From contig LR778135.1 of the NCBI GenBank assembly GCA_902810075.1, positions 2,542,001-2,606,000 on the forward strand: a stretch of DNA of 64,000 bases, in the 5' to 3' direction. This stretch comes from Ruminococcaceae bacterium BL-6 (GTDB lineage: Bacteria > Bacillota > Clostridia > Oscillospirales > Acutalibacteraceae). This document shows, in pieces, positions 26,275-34,259 of this stretch (positions are counted from its first letter, which is position 1; every line of letters begins with the position of its first letter). Below the pieces are notes generated by a model. That model did no database searches. It was not told the DNA's origin and saw nothing but the letters and a program-made list of their open reading frames with translations. Both the position numbers and the translations under genes were made by a program.

Positions 26275-27259
26275 TTCCCGCCGCACCGGGCGCATACCGG
26301 CGCACAACGGTATCCCATCCCGGCATACGGGCGCGCAGCGCGTCCCAATGCGGCATCGGGAAATCCGGCCTCCGGCTCCGCAGAGCGAGGAACGCCTCAT
26401 CCAGCGCCCGCATCTCCGCTGCCGCGCCGCGGCAGTGGTCGCTGGCCGCGAGCCTTCCCAACGCGGTCTTCGCCATGACCAGGAACAGCGCGGACATCAC
26501 CGCCCGCTTCGGCCCGGGCACGAAGTACCGCTCATCCCCCCGCGGCAGAATCGGAATCCCCTGAGCCTGAAGCAGCCCGTGCCCTTCGCGGACGGCGTCC
26601 AGGATCTGAAGCCGCAGGGCGCGGCCCGCCCGCGTCAGATCGCAGTCCAGCGCATAGCAAGCATAGGCGATCGGCAGGATCAGCACCAGATGGCACTGGT
26701 ACCAGGCGTTCATGTCCGGCTGAAAAGACGGCTTGTACCCGGTGCCCTGAAAAATCCGTTTCAAAACGGCTTTCGTCTGTTCATCCGGAAAGGAATGGAG
26801 CAAACCGCAGTACAGGACGCCCGCTCCCGCCCTGACGCAAACGACTTCGCCGTTTTCCCGCCGTCCGCCCGTGGGCTGAAAGCCGAACAGAACCGTTTTG
26901 GGCGCAGGGGTGCGGGCCCGTATGAGCTTCTCCGCCTCCGGAGCGGACGGGTTGTTCCCCACGAGCACCACCAGCGGACTGTCCGCGTTTGCCAGATCGT
27001 TCAGAATTCCCTTCGCCTGCTGATATTGCACGACAGAAAAGACGGCGTCGTACCGCGCGTCCCGATCCAGGGCTCCGACGACACGCGGATGATCGACCGT
27101 CGTTTTTCTCTGGATGTAATGGCGGATGACGAGGCCGTTTTCCTCCAGCTCCGTCTTCCGTTTCCCGCGCGCCAGCACGGACACGTCGTGTCCCGCCGCG
27201 CACAGCACATGGGCGAGGTAGCTTCCCAGAACGCCCGCGCCGTAAACGAGCAGCTTCAT
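26249..27259 (-). CDS. Ketopantoate reductase (ApbA/PanE) family protein
   Basis: A 336-residue NAD(P)-binding protein starting MKLLVYGAGVLGSYLAHVLC (Rossmann GxGxxG), with ARGKRKTELEENGLVI matching the cofactor specificity turn and VGNNPSAPEAEKL near the domain border. The C-terminal half diverges from true PanE, so the substrate is uncertain; many such relatives reduce other 2-oxo acids. The ATG at 27259 follows AAAGGGGAAAAGAAAA. It is convergent with and overlaps the hydrolase gene, and both units carry the same operator motif. Confidence 0.82.
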   Translation of the reverse strand: MKLLVYGAGVLGSYLAHVLCAAGHDVSVLARGKRKTELEENGLVIRHYIQRKTTVDHPRVVGALDRDARYDAVFSVVQYQQAKGILNDLANADSPLVVLVGNNPSAPEAEKLIRARTPAPKTVLFGFQPTGGRRENGEVVCVRAGAGVLYCGLLHSFPDEQTKAVLKRIFQGTGYKPSFQPDMNAWYQCHLVLILPIAYACYALDCDLTRAGRALRLQILDAVREGHGLLQAQGIPILPRGDERYFVPGPKRAVMSALFLVMAKTALGRLAASDHCRGAAAEMRALDEAFLALRSRRPDFPMPHWDALRARMPGWDTVVRRYAPGAAGIISPGSRQ

Positions 27260-27322
27260 TTTTCTTTTCCCCTTTGTTTTCCGGCTTTCCAGCCCTATGG
27301 CTGCCGGCCTTCTCAAAGATCA

Positions 27323-27338
27323 GTTAGAAGTGTCTAAC
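27323..27338. promoter_or_regulatory. GTTAG-N6-CTAAC operator upstream of the reductase gene
   Basis: GTTAGA-AGTG-TCTAAC, a perfect 6+6 dyad 64 bp upstream of the reductase start. A TAGAAT hexamer lies 10 bp further upstream on the minus strand. It matches the dyad at 24605-24620 in arm sequence and total length. Confidence 0.55.
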
Positions 27339-27490
27339 GTCTATGCCCATTCTACTCCTTTTCAGCCTGAAAGAAAAGGGGAAATCAAACGGCTTCGATA
27401 CGGTGACGGCGACCGGCAAAAGCTGCGAAAATCTTTTCCGGCGGTGCGCGTCGGGGCTTTCATCGTCCGATGCTGCGGACGAAACCGCCG

Positions 27491-28915
27491 TCAGTCCTTT
27501 TTCCTGTCCGGCGGGGGCTGCTCCAGCGAGATTTCGGACTGCACGCCCCGCAGCCTTCGGGCCGAGGCGAGCCGTCCGGCGCTTTTTCCGCGCAGAAAAA
27601 TGGGACGGAGCACCCAATAGCAAAGCATGTAAAAAGCAACCGTCACCGCGCCGGCGGCGAGCCCCGCCCCCTGCCCCGGGACGAACGGCATACTCAGAAT
27701 CGCCGCGATCAGCGCGGCGAGGGTAAAGTAAGAGGTGTAGGGGAACCCGGCCATCTGGCATTTACCATCCGGCGGGCATCCGTTCTTCCGGCGGAACCGG
27801 ATATGGGTCGCCATGACCGCCGCATAAGTAAACAGCATCGCAAATCCCCCGGAGCTGATCAGGAACAGATATGCCCGGGGAAACAAAAGCCCCAGCGCCA
27901 GCCCCGCCAGCATGGCGAAGCCGGAAAACAGGATCCCCCGGCGCGGAACGTCGCCGCCGTCCCGGAGCCAGGCCGGGGCGAGGCCGTCTTCCGCAAGGGA
28001 GCGCATCATGCGCCCCAGCCCGAACATGGCCGCCAGCATGGTGGAGAGGATGGCGGTGATCAGGACCAGGTTCAGGACATCCCCAGCCCAGCCGAACCCG
28101 TGCCGGTTCAGCGCGGTTACCATGAATCCGGAATTTTCGTCGATCTGGTCCGTGGGGATCAGCGGAAGAAGCACCACGGTGGAAAGGATATACAGGCCGG
28201 TGAGGCCGAGCACGGTATAACGGATCGCCCTGGGAACCGTTTCCTTCGGATTTTCCGTTTCCGAGGCCGCAAGGCCGATGATCTCGAACCCGGCATAGGC
28301 GAACACCACGATCAGCATGCTCCCCGCTACGCCCCGCAGGCCGCCCGGCGCGAACGCTTCCCCGGGCAGGGCGCCCAGCCCCACCGGCGCCCTGCCCGGA
28401 ACCAGCCCGAAGATCAGGATCGCCGCAAACAGGATAAACACCGCGACGGCCGCAATTTTGATCGCCGCAAGGCCGCTTTCCAGCCGGCTCAGGCGGTTCG
28501 CCCCCATCAGGTTGAGCAGCGTGACGGCGGAGATCATCACGCTGCCGAAAAGCGGGACGTTCAGGCCCGGAATCCACTGGCGCACCAGGACGGAAACAGC
28601 CGTGGCTTCGCTCGACATGGCAAGCACCATGCCGGTCCAGTAAACCCAGCCGACGACGAATCCGGCCCCCTGCCCGAAAATCTGCGACGCAAAGGTGCGG
28701 AACGAGCCGGAATCGGGATTCGCGACCGTCATTTCGGAAAGCGCGGTCAGAATAAAATAGACCAGCACCCCACCGAGCACATAGGAAAGAAGGATCGCCG
28801 GCCCGGCGGCGTGGACGGCGACCGAGGAACCCAGAAAAAAAGAGCCCCCGATCACCGTGCCCAGCGCCATCATGGCGAGCCTGCCCGCAGACAGCCCCCG
28901 TTCCCCTTTTTTCAT
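27491..28915 (-). CDS. APC family amino-acid permease
   Basis: A 474-residue membrane protein with about 12 hydrophobic segments and the APC opening GRLAMMALGTVIGGSFFLGS (the unwound TM1 G-S/T-I-G-x-G). VFAYAGFEIIGLAASETENP matches the TM6 binding region of the AAT (amino-acid transporter) group. It probably imports or exchanges an amino acid with protons. The ATG at 28915 has a strong site (GGGAGGGGATCCGGA). It is a single-gene unit. Confidence 0.88.
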   Translation of the reverse strand: MKKGERGLSAGRLAMMALGTVIGGSFFLGSSVAVHAAGPAILLSYVLGGVLVYFILTALSEMTVANPDSGSFRTFASQIFGQGAGFVVGWVYWTGMVLAMSSEATAVSVLVRQWIPGLNVPLFGSVMISAVTLLNLMGANRLSRLESGLAAIKIAAVAVFILFAAILIFGLVPGRAPVGLGALPGEAFAPGGLRGVAGSMLIVVFAYAGFEIIGLAASETENPKETVPRAIRYTVLGLTGLYILSTVVLLPLIPTDQIDENSGFMVTALNRHGFGWAGDVLNLVLITAILSTMLAAMFGLGRMMRSLAEDGLAPAWLRDGGDVPRRGILFSGFAMLAGLALGLLFPRAYLFLISSGGFAMLFTYAAVMATHIRFRRKNGCPPDGKCQMAGFPYTSYFTLAALIAAILSMPFVPGQGAGLAAGAVTVAFYMLCYWVLRPIFLRGKSAGRLASARRLRGVQSEISLEQPPPDRKKD

Positions 28916-29069
28916 TCCGGATCCCCTCCCGCTTTTCGCCGTGTTTTTCTTTTTCGGTAGTATTTCCGCAATTTCCGCAATCCATTCCGTCAAACCCGGC
29001 CGGTGCCTGCTCTAATTTTTGTTTTTCCCGCATACTCTTTAACAGGTAAAACAAAAGGAGGCAGTACCC

Positions 29070-29615
29070 ATGGAAAACAACAGCAACAGGCCGGAACCCC
29101 TATCTTACCGGGTCAACCTTCCCTATCCCAAGGTTGAGATCACGAAGCCGGACCGGCGATATGCCATCCTCATTTCCGACGGCTACGCGGGCCGGGGTTC
29201 CGAGCTGACAGCCATTGCCCAATACACGGCCCACCGCTTCTTCCTGGAAAAATATCCGAAGATCCACGCGGCTTATCTCGGAATCTCCCAAGTGGAAATG
29301 ATCCATCTGGATCTGCTGGGCAGGCTGATCCGTGACCTGGGGATGAACCCTTTCTTTGTGTCATGCGTTTCCAACCAGTACTGGAGCGGCAGCTTCCCGG
29401 ATTATCACTGCGACCTGGTTCCGATTTTAAAGGCCGATATCAAAGGGGAAAAAGATGCGATCGCCCATTACAAGATGATGATCGGCCGTATCGACAACGA
29501 CAGCATCGACAGCCTGTTCCGCCGGATCATTCTGGACGAGGAGCGCCATATCGAAATTCTGACCGGTTTTCTGGGGGAGCTGGAGCCGCCCGGCAATGCA
29601 GCGCACAAAAAATAA
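29070..29615 (+). CDS. Ferritin-like domain protein
   Basis: A 181-residue helical protein with a manganese-catalase/CotJC-like diiron pattern: EL near 46, SQVEMIHLDLLGRLI (ExxH), KDAIAHYKMMI and IILDEERHIEILTGFL (ExxH). Two ExxH pairs plus single Glu residues fit a diiron carboxylate site. AGGAGGCAGTACCC precedes the ATG. Relatives occur in Clostridia near coat and stress genes; an oxidative-stress or iron role is inferred. Confidence 0.8.
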   Translation: MENNSNRPEPLSYRVNLPYPKVEITKPDRRYAILISDGYAGRGSELTAIAQYTAHRFFLEKYPKIHAAYLGISQVEMIHLDLLGRLIRDLGMNPFFVSCVSNQYWSGSFPDYHCDLVPILKADIKGEKDAIAHYKMMIGRIDNDSIDSLFRRIILDEERHIEILTGFLGELEPPGNAAHKK

Positions 29616-29620
29616 AACAA

Positions 29621-29701
29621 CCTGCGGCACAGCCGCAGGTTTCCCCATGACAGCAAAATAGCGCAGGACACAGGTTTTCACCTGCGCCCTGCGCTATTTG
29701 C
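29621..29701. terminator. Pair of terminator hairpins between ferritin-like and cold-shock genes
   Basis: CCTGCGG-CACA-GCCGCAGG (29621-29639) followed by TTT serves the plus-strand gene. A longer stem GCAAAATAGCGCAGG / CCTGCGCTATTTGC (29653-29701) serves the convergent cold-shock gene. Confidence 0.75.
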
Positions 29702-29716
29702 TTTTGCAGACCGCTA

Positions 29717-29926
29717 TCAGGCGGGCTTTACATTGGCAGCCTTCAGCTTGCCGTTGCGGGGGTCGGTTTCCACGTCAAAGGTTACCTTCTGGCCTTCCGT
29801 CAGGCTTTTGTAGCCGTCGGCCACAATCGCCGAGAAATGAACGAAAACGTCGTCTCCGCCGTTATCATTTGCGATAAAGCCATATCCTTTATCTGCGTTA
29901 AACCATTTTACTGTCCCTGTCTCCAT
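29717..29926 (-). CDS. Cold-shock protein (CspA family)
   Basis: A 69-residue OB-fold protein, [18 protein letters not shown] then DVFVHFSAI, giving RNP1 (KGYGFI) and RNP2 (VFVHF). It binds single-stranded RNA and DNA as an RNA chaperone. The ATG at 29926 follows GGAGGTGCTCTCA. Transcription from the promoter at 30051-30079 gives a leader of about 115 nt that contains a terminator-like hairpin, suggesting post-initiation control. Confidence 0.95.
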   Translation of the reverse strand: METGTVKWFNADKGYGFIANDNGGDDVFVHFSAIVADGYKSLTEGQKVTFDVETDPRNGKLKAANVKPA

Positions 29927-29966
29927 TGAGAGCACCTCCAAAAATATTATATCCAATTTGTTAAAT

Positions 29967-30019
29967 AAAAAAACGCATCCCGTAAATCATAAAAGAACTA
30001 TGACTTACATAAAGATGCG
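29967..30019 (-). promoter_or_regulatory. Terminator-like hairpin in the cold-shock mRNA leader
   Basis: On the minus strand CGCATC...GATGCG closes an inner stem GTAA-GTCATA / TATGA-TTTAC, followed directly by seven T residues (29967-29973). It lies about 25 nt after the predicted start and about 40 nt before the ribosome site. It would act as an attenuator unless refolded. Confidence 0.65.
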
Positions 30020-30050
30020 AGTCCATTTAGTACATTTAGAATACGGTTAT

Positions 30051-30079
30051 AGTATAGCACGCCATCCCTGCTCTGTCAA
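30051..30079 (-). promoter_or_regulatory. Promoter of the cold-shock gene
   Basis: TTGACA (30074-30079), 17-bp spacer, TATACT (30051-30056) on the minus strand. Confidence 0.85.
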
Positions 30080-30225
30080 ATGGTTTTTTCAATTTTTTTT
30101 ATTTTTTCCCTAAAGGCGCCGCAAGAAGGACGGGTGGATCTGAAAGTAAAGCCTCTTTTCGTATTGATGTAGCGTTGTCTAACGTATGAAGCAGTCAGAA
30201 CGATACATATGAGTCTTGATAATTT

Positions 30226-30405
30226 TCACTTTTTATCTACACCCGTGGTCTGATCGCCTTCTGCTGGGAGTGAAATAATCTTGGGCCCCTGTGACGAATT
30301 TACAGTATAAAGTTCCTCGCATTCTTGTTGTGCAGCAAGGATCACATCAAGAGCCCTTTCCGAAGCCCGGAACATTTTCAAATACATCTCTTTATAATCA
30401 GGCAT
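30226..30405 (-). CDS. Small hypothetical protein (59 aa)
   Basis: ATG at 30405 with GGAGGAAAAGAT upstream opens a 59-codon frame starting MPDYKEMYLKMFRASERALD, continuing ILAAQQECEELYTV, and ending in a polar tail. The pattern (YKxMYxxMFR...AxxILxxAQxxCEELY) resembles short helical proteins commonly found in clostridial phage and integrative elements; I know of no assigned function. It is AT-rich relative to most neighbours and stands opposite the Arc-like gene, suggesting an acquired segment. Confidence 0.7.
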   Translation of the reverse strand: MPDYKEMYLKMFRASERALDVILAAQQECEELYTVNSSQGPKIISLPAEGDQTTGVDKK

Positions 30406-30530
30406 ATCTTTTCCTCCCTATATTCTATTCACCATATTTATGCTATTTTACCACCATTTCTGCTGTAATTCAAGCAATTCACTATAATTAAATCATAATG
30501 ACATCAATTTGGCGAAAGGAAGGAGAATCT

Positions 30531-30707
30531 ATGGAAGACAAGCTGCTGAGATATACCCTGCGGGTGGACCGGGTGTATTTCCGGAAATTCCGTTATATCG
30601 CGGCGTCGGAAGGCCGTTCCGCCAACAAGGAGATCGAGCAGTACATCAAAAGGCGTGTTTCCGAATTTGAAGCCGCCCACGGCAAAATCGAGATAAACGG
30701 AGAATGA
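30531..30707 (+). CDS. Arc/ribbon-helix-helix-like small DNA-binding protein
   Basis: A 58-residue protein, LLRYTLRVDRVYFRKFRYIA then SANKEIEQYIKRRVSEFE, which fits the Arc-type ribbon-helix-helix fold (beta strand, helix, helix). AAGGAAGGAGAATCT precedes the ATG. It may be an autonomous regulator or an antitoxin without a partner; no toxin is adjacent. A terminator follows about 50 bp downstream. Confidence 0.75.
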   Translation: MEDKLLRYTLRVDRVYFRKFRYIAASEGRSANKEIEQYIKRRVSEFEAAHGKIEINGE

Positions 30708-30755
30708 GGGAACCCAGCCCGCGTTTCCGTTTAGGCAGGCGGTCACAGGGCAGCA

Positions 30756-30790
30756 AACGGCGGCACAGGATTCGTCCCGTGCCGCCGTTT
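30756..30790. terminator. Intrinsic terminator after the Arc-like gene
   Basis: AACGGCGGCAC / GTGCCGCCGTT stem with loop AGGATTCGTCCC, then TTCG. It could also terminate the convergent lysozyme gene. Confidence 0.75.
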
Positions 30791-30856
30791 TCGCCGTAGG
30801 AAACCTCTCCTGCGTCCTGATTTTATTTGCTTTCTACAGCTTTCTTAACGGAACGA

Positions 30857-33715
30857 TCACTGTTCATACTGTTTCGCGTTGTCCGGATAAATAAAGCCGT
30901 AGGTATTGTGTTTATAGAGCGCGCTGGAAGGCGAAGCTTCCGCATAATTCCCGAAGGTCAGCACTTTGGCTTCCCCCAGCCTGCGGTACACGAGACCCGC
31001 GTACACGTCCCCGCCCGCCCGGTTCCAGCGGAGCCATTCGGAGCCGATCGCGACGGAGTCCATATAATTCAGGTCGCGGACCATCGAGGAGGAATTCTGG
31101 AACTGTATGTAGCCGGCACGGCCCCATCCGGTCACCCCGCTCGCGGTTCTCACCTGATACCAGCAGGATCTGGTCTGGGAGTCGAACGTCGTCTGAAGCA
31201 CCTGAAGGCTGGCATCCATGGATACCTCCGTCAGCTTCGCGGCGGAGGCGCTGGGCGAGGCGTACAGGTCGAAGTTCAGGGAAGCCGTCGCCGGCAGGCT
31301 CTGGCCCGAGCTGACGGTGGGCGGCACGACCGAATTGAGCATGATCGTACGGATATCGAACTGGCTGCTGCCGTTCCAGTATCCGGTCCCGATATTGTAG
31401 GAAAAGCTGATCATGGCGTCGAACTGGTGCTGATTCACCCGCAGGTGGTTGCCGGAAATAAAGGAATTCACCGGCCCTGTGTAGGAGTCGTTGACGGAAT
31501 TCAGCAGAAGCGCCCACGCCTGTGTCTTTGTCAGGTTATTGTAGAAGACCGCGCCGTCGGACATGGTCTGTCCGTAGCCGATGGTCGGGATGTTGTGGGC
31601 GAGCGTATCGGGATAAACGGCGGCTCTGTACCCTTCCCATTGCCCGATCAGGCTCAGCATTTCGTCGCTGATACGGCGGCTTTCCGTGGTGGAGGTATTT
31701 TTGTCCTGAGAAGAAACGATAAAACTGCTCGTTTTCACACCGGTGCTGCTCCAGGATGCTGATGAGCCCGTTTTGGAATAAGCCGTCACGGAATAGGTCC
31801 CCGCCGAGGTGAAGCTGACGTTCGTCTTCCAGACTCTCGTATTATTGCTTGCAAGGCCCTCGGCGGAAGCGTTTTCCGCGGTGTAGCTGCCAACGTCAAA
31901 GTTCTTGGTCGTCCCGTTCATGTTGATGGCAAAGCGGACGCCCGCGCGCGTGTTGTCGGTTACGGCAACCAGCGTGACGCTCTGGCCCACGCCCGCGATG
32001 TTCGGCGTGGTGTAGGCGGCTTTCACAGGCTCCGCCTTCGTGACCGTGACGGAGCAGGATGCGCTGTTCTTTCCGGAGGCATCCGTCGCGGTGATGGTGG
32101 CGCTGCCGGGCGCCGCCCCGTAAATAAACCCGTTGCTGACCGTCGCGACGCTGCTGTTGCTGGATTTCCAGACCACGTCGCCGCCGGAAGGCTGCGTGGA
32201 CGCCGTGATATAGAAGGTCTTCCCCGCCGGGATCGTCCCCGAACTGTGGGAAAGCTTGACCGCGGCCGACTGCGACCCGTCGGAGAACTGGAGGTACTCG
32301 GTGCAGACGTATCCGACGACACCGCCGGAAGTCTTTACTTTCGTCCACTCGCTGCTGGAGGTATCCAGGACGGACAGGGTCGTCCCCGTGTACAGGAGCG
32401 CCAGCTTGTCATACTGCGTGCCGGGGCCGCTCCTCAAATTGACATCCGTCGTCGTCTTGGCGGTGGAGCCGACGGGGTCTGAAGAGGAAACCGTAACCGA
32501 CATCTGCGCGGAGGAACCGCCCAGGCTCACCGTGATCGTCGCGGAGCCCGCCGAGACCGAACGGATCTCGTACAGATAGCCGCGCGGGTCGTTTGCATTT
32601 TTCAGGGAGACGCTCACCACGCCCGGGTTCGAAGAAGCCGCCGTCGGGCTGCTTCCCTTTGCGATGCCCTTTGCGAGGAACTGATACACCGCCCCCGTCC
32701 CGCTGAACTGGTAGCTCTTGGTGTCCAGCGTGATCGGGGACGACGTCCCCGCGGCCACCGTGACCGGCAGCTGTGCGGAAACGCCGCCCAGGCTCACCGT
32801 GATCGTCGCGGAGCCCGCCGAGACCGAACGGATCTCGTACAGATAACCGCGTGAGTCGTTCGCATTTTTCAGGGAGACGCTCACCACGCCCGGATTCGAA
32901 GAAGTTGCCGTCGGGCTGCTCCCCTTCGCGATGCCCTTCGCGAGGAACTGATACGCCTTCCCTGTCCCGTTAAACTGATAGCTCTTGGTGTCCAGCGTGA
33001 TCGGGGACGACGTCCCGCCCGCAACCGTGACCGGCAGCTGTGCGGAAACGCCGCCCAGGCTCACCGTGATCGTCGCGGAGCCCGCCGAGACCGAACGGAT
33101 CTCGTACAGATAGCCGCGTGAGTCGTTCGCATTTTTCAGGGAGACGCTCACCACGCCCGGATTCGAAGAAGTCACCGTCGGGCTGCTCCCCTTCGCGATG
33201 CCTTTCGCAAGGAACTGGTACGCTTTCCCCGTCCCGCTGAACTGATAGCTCTTGGTGTCCAGCGTGATCGCCGACGGATCCGTATCGTACCCGATGATGG
33301 AGACCGAGCGGGCGGCGACGCCGCCCTTTTGGACGCCCTTCTGAACCGTCACCTTGATCGACGCATGCACGCCGCTGATTTCCGCAATCACATAGCAGAC
33401 GCCTTCGCGCAAGCCGGTGATCCGGTATTTGTCCGTCCCGGAAACACGCGCCACCCGGGCGATTCCGTCACGGGAGGATGAGACCTTGACATCCTCCTGC
33501 CTCAGGCCCTCGCCATCCACTTTGGCGCGGAAATCGTAGATATTGCCGGGCGCCATCGTATAGCTTTGTGTATCCATCGTCAGCGTCCTCACCGGGCGCT
33601 CATCCGTGGCCGCCAGAACCGGCGGCACGGAATTTGCCAGGACGGACGCCGTCATGGCCGTTGCCAGCATGGCCGAAAAAATCCGTTTGGTTAAATCCTT
33701 CCCATCAGCATTCAT
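30857..33715 (-). CDS. Secreted multidomain GH24 lysozyme with Ig-like repeats and SH3b domains
   Basis: A 952-residue protein. Residues 1-37 are a signal peptide; about 43-128 an Ig/BIG-like domain shared with the MltG-type neighbour; about 150-416 three near-identical 89-residue Ig-like repeats; about 425-490 an SH3b domain (TTDVNLRSGPGTQYDKLALL); then another BIG2 domain and an Ig-like stretch. A GH24 phage-type lysozyme domain follows (GQWEGYRAAVYPDTLAHNIP then TIGYGQT, giving the Glu-Asp-Thr triad), with a second SH3b and a C-terminal tail. It should bind and cleave peptidoglycan outside the cell. The ATG at 33715 follows AAGGAAATAAAA; another at 33730 lacks a site. Confidence 0.88.
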   Translation of the reverse strand: MNADGKDLTKRIFSAMLATAMTASVLANSVPPVLAATDERPVRTLTMDTQSYTMAPGNIYDFRAKVDGEGLRQEDVKVSSSRDGIARVARVSGTDKYRITGLREGVCYVIAEISGVHASIKVTVQKGVQKGGVAARSVSIIGYDTDPSAITLDTKSYQFSGTGKAYQFLAKGIAKGSSPTVTSSNPGVVSVSLKNANDSRGYLYEIRSVSAGSATITVSLGGVSAQLPVTVAGGTSSPITLDTKSYQFNGTGKAYQFLAKGIAKGSSPTATSSNPGVVSVSLKNANDSRGYLYEIRSVSAGSATITVSLGGVSAQLPVTVAAGTSSPITLDTKSYQFSGTGAVYQFLAKGIAKGSSPTAASSNPGVVSVSLKNANDPRGYLYEIRSVSAGSATITVSLGGSSAQMSVTVSSSDPVGSTAKTTTDVNLRSGPGTQYDKLALLYTGTTLSVLDTSSSEWTKVKTSGGVVGYVCTEYLQFSDGSQSAAVKLSHSSGTIPAGKTFYITASTQPSGGDVVWKSSNSSVATVSNGFIYGAAPGSATITATDASGKNSASCSVTVTKAEPVKAAYTTPNIAGVGQSVTLVAVTDNTRAGVRFAINMNGTTKNFDVGSYTAENASAEGLASNNTRVWKTNVSFTSAGTYSVTAYSKTGSSASWSSTGVKTSSFIVSSQDKNTSTTESRRISDEMLSLIGQWEGYRAAVYPDTLAHNIPTIGYGQTMSDGAVFYNNLTKTQAWALLLNSVNDSYTGPVNSFISGNHLRVNQHQFDAMISFSYNIGTGYWNGSSQFDIRTIMLNSVVPPTVSSGQSLPATASLNFDLYASPSASAAKLTEVSMDASLQVLQTTFDSQTRSCWYQVRTASGVTGWGRAGYIQFQNSSSMVRDLNYMDSVAIGSEWLRWNRAGGDVYAGLVYRRLGEAKVLTFGNYAEASPSSALYKHNTYGFIYPDNAKQYEQ
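32468..33268 (-). repeat. Three tandem 267-bp coding repeats in the lysozyme gene
   Basis: Each 89-residue unit starts ITLDTKSYQF and ends SAQLPVTVAxGTSSP. The three units are nearly identical in both protein and DNA, differing at a few positions, so the array is recent or kept uniform by recombination. Confidence 0.9.
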
Positions 33716-34078
33716 TTTTATTTCCTTCATTCTTTCGCCAGCTTTCTCCTTTTTCGTCTTTCATCTCTGCTCCTTCAGGCCCGGTTGAAAAATCAAGGGA
33801 TTTATCCCGGCTGAAACTGCGCCGCTCAGCATCAGAAATACCCGGAACGCAGAAAGGATTCCTGCACTTTTTTCCCAGTACGGCACAATTTCATCCCGAA
33901 AACCCATCGCCTGATCGATCAAATAAGGCCTGAATCTAAGCCATTCCAAATTCGAATGGAAAAGTGATCGTATCTCTTCCCCGCCTGCGGCGGGAGGGAT
34001 ACCGTTCGCCATGCAGTCTTAAAATAGGATGCCATCTGTAGGAATGTATAAAATTTCTACATTTAACATTTACTAGAA
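33716..34078 (-). other. Long leader of the lysozyme gene
   Basis: From the promoter at 34079-34107 to the lysozyme ATG the leader is about 350 nt. It holds a GC-rich hairpin (CCCTCCCGCC / GGCGGG, near 33980-34000) and an 83-codon open frame (33761-34012) without a ribosome site. I could not match it to a known riboswitch; it lacks the conserved cores of the cyclic-di-AMP and cyclic-di-GMP classes. Confidence 0.4.
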
Positions 34079-34107
34079 ATTATACCTTATGATGTTCCAT
34101 TAATCAA
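34079..34107 (-). promoter_or_regulatory. Promoter of the lysozyme gene
   Basis: TTGATT (34102-34107), 17-bp spacer, TATAAT (34079-34084) on the minus strand. A second TATAAT-like element lies further upstream. Confidence 0.65.
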
Positions 34108-34197
34108 CCGAAAAGCCTATTTGTTAACAATTATACCAAAAATCGGAAATAAAAAAACGACTGTTTTCTACAAACAGAGGAGGCTCCGAAAGCACGC

Positions 34198-34243
34198 AAA
34201 ACGACGCGGAATCCCCGGCAAAGGGATTTCGCGCCGCGTTTTA
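34198..34243 (-). terminator. Terminator after the MltG-type gene
   Basis: AAAACGACGCGGAATCCC / GGGATTTCGCGCCGCGTTTT stem downstream of the stop at 34260, with T residues on the minus strand. Confidence 0.75.
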
Positions 34244-34259
34244 TGATGATTCCGTTTTG

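Noticed and set aside
33761-34012. 83-codon minus-strand frame as a gene
   Set aside because: A TAA lies just before its ATG, no ribosome site is present and no family is recognised; kept only as a leader observation.
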